From contig JAKAEF010000015.1 in NCBI GenBank assembly GCA_021820025.1, forward strand, positions 1-12,842: a stretch of DNA of 12,842 bases. Reading direction: 5' to 3'. Positions within the stretch are counted from its first letter, which is position 1. Each line of letters begins with the position of its first letter. The translations under genes were made by a program, and so were the position numbers. The stretch is from a bacterium. Lineage in GTDB: Bacteria; Patescibacteriota; Microgenomatia; Levybacterales; UBA12049. The notes beneath the pieces are model-generated. The model searched no databases, was not told the origin of the DNA, and was given only the letters and a program-made list of their open reading frames with translations. Positions 12,125-12,842 of the stretch are shown here, piece after piece.

Positions 12125-12842
12125 TACCAATTAAAAAACCAAACGAAATAGCAATTATGGAAAAAGCGGGTAAAATCCTGGCAGATGTGTTGTACGAAGT
12201 TTGTAGTTATGCAAAACCAGGCGTTTCTGAGCTTGAGTTAGATAGAATGGCAGAGGAGCTTATTATCAAAAAAGGCGGTGAGCCTGGGTTTAAAAAGGTA
12301 GAAGGATACCATCATACGCTTTGTGTAGCCACAAATAACGTGGTCGTTCATGGAATCCCAGGTAATTATAAGCTTAAAGAGGGAGATATTATTGGTCTTG
12401 ATTGTGGCGTATTTTTAGAGGGTTTCCATACTGATATGGCAGAAACAGTCTATGTAGGCAATAAAGCCAAAATGCCAGCTGAAATTAAGCGATTTTTAGA
12501 GCTTGGTAAGCAAGGTATGTTAGCTGGTATTGAGCAGGTACGCCCAGGAAACCGCGTAGGGCACGTTTCTAAGGCCATACAGGACATTGTAGAGAAAAAG
12601 GGCGGCTACGGGGTTACCAGAAGCCTTATTGGCCATGGAGTTGGCCGTGAATTGCATGAAGAGCCAGAGGTTCCAGGCTATTTAGAGGGGAAAATTGAGA
12701 AAACTCCTCTTTTAAAGCCAGGTATGACCATAGCTGTTGAAGTTATCTATAATATGGGAAGTCCAGAAGTTATGTATTCAGGTGAGGATGATTGGACAAT
12801 TGTAAGTGCAGATGGAAGCTTGGGAGGCCTTTTTGAGCGCAC
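12121..12842 (+). CDS. map: Methionine aminopeptidase type I (3' end outside window)
   Basis: This metalloenzyme removes the initiator methionine from nascent proteins at the tunnel exit. The first 240 residues are seen (E. coli total 264). Ligands are recognisable: Asp94 and Asp105 (spacing 11, in GLDCGV and GFHTD), His172 (GHGVG), Glu207 (VEVIY) and Glu239. His77 (VVVHGIP) and His179 match the substrate-site histidines. The fifth ligand motif, normally Q-F/Y-E-H-T, reads LFER here. The substrate pocket region before residue 72 (GYHHTLCVATNN) also differs from the usual form. The ATG overlaps the previous stop. Codons use far more GAG, GGC and GCC than the ribosomal genes. infA and the rest of the spc/alpha cluster would be expected beyond the window. 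Confidence 0.95.
   Translation, partial: MIPIKKPNEIAIMEKAGKILADVLYEVCSYAKPGVSELELDRMAEELIIKKGGEPGFKKVEGYHHTLCVATNNVVVHGIPGNYKLKEGDIIGLDCGVFLEGFHTDMAETVYVGNKAKMPAEIKRFLELGKQGMLAGIEQVRPGNRVGHVSKAIQDIVEKKGGYGVTRSLIGHGVGRELHEEPEVPGYLEGKIEKTPLLKPGMTIAVEVIYNMGSPEVMYSGEDDWTIVSADGSLGGLFER

Overview
The window is about 12.8 kb of AT-rich bacterial DNA. It carries the end of an EF-Tu gene and then nearly the whole S10-spc ribosomal protein cluster, all on the + strand: rpsJ, rplC, rplD, rplW, rplB, rpsS, rplV, rpsC, rplP, rpmC, rpsQ, rplN, rplX, rplE, rpsZ, rpsH, rplF, rplR, rpsE, rplO, secY, adk, a P-loop kinase and the first ~240 codons of map. No tRNA, rRNA, CRISPR, insertion sequence or phage gene was seen. 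The organism is most likely a member of the Candidate Phyla Radiation (Patescibacteria), perhaps Microgenomates. The reasons are the absence of rpmD (L30), the very tight gene packing, several shortened or unusual ribosomal proteins, and the L4 sequence style. The lineage is an inference from memory of these proteins.

Layout. Positions 1-643 hold the tuf 3' part, closed by a clear intrinsic terminator at 663-685. A consensus-like promoter (740-768) then drives rpsJ alone with a short 5' UTR. A 229-base gap follows rpsJ and is the least ordinary part of the window. It holds a second promoter (1196-1224, extended -10), a leader of about 115 nt with possible competing hairpins, a possible 12-codon mini-ORF, and an intrinsic terminator (1298-1324) only 22 bases before the rplC start. 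This looks like a transcription attenuator controlling rplC and the genes after it. The classical S10 leader regulated by L4 lies before rpsJ; here the regulatory region appears to lie one gene further in.

From rplC (1347) to rplO (9735) there are 19 ribosomal protein genes packed with 0-18 bases between them. Seven junctions share the same stop-start string TAATATG, and few starts have a good Shine-Dalgarno sequence at normal spacing, so re-initiation by the same ribosome is likely. Codons strongly favour A-ending forms, including many CGA arginine codons. secY (9745-11031) ends in a perfect 8-bp hairpin plus T-run inside its last codons. It may partly separate the ribosomal protein genes from adk, the kinase gene and map.

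Together the genes make the 50S and 30S core (L2, L3, L4, L5, L6, L14, L15, L16, L18, L22, L23, L24, L29, S3, S5, S8, S10, S14, S17, S19), the translation elongation factor that delivers aminoacyl-tRNA, the protein export channel, a nucleotide kinase, and the enzyme that trims initiator methionine from new proteins. Nothing here amounts to a wholly new system. The rplC leader, the secY terminal hairpin, the shortened L2 and the UPF0200-like kinase are the best leads.
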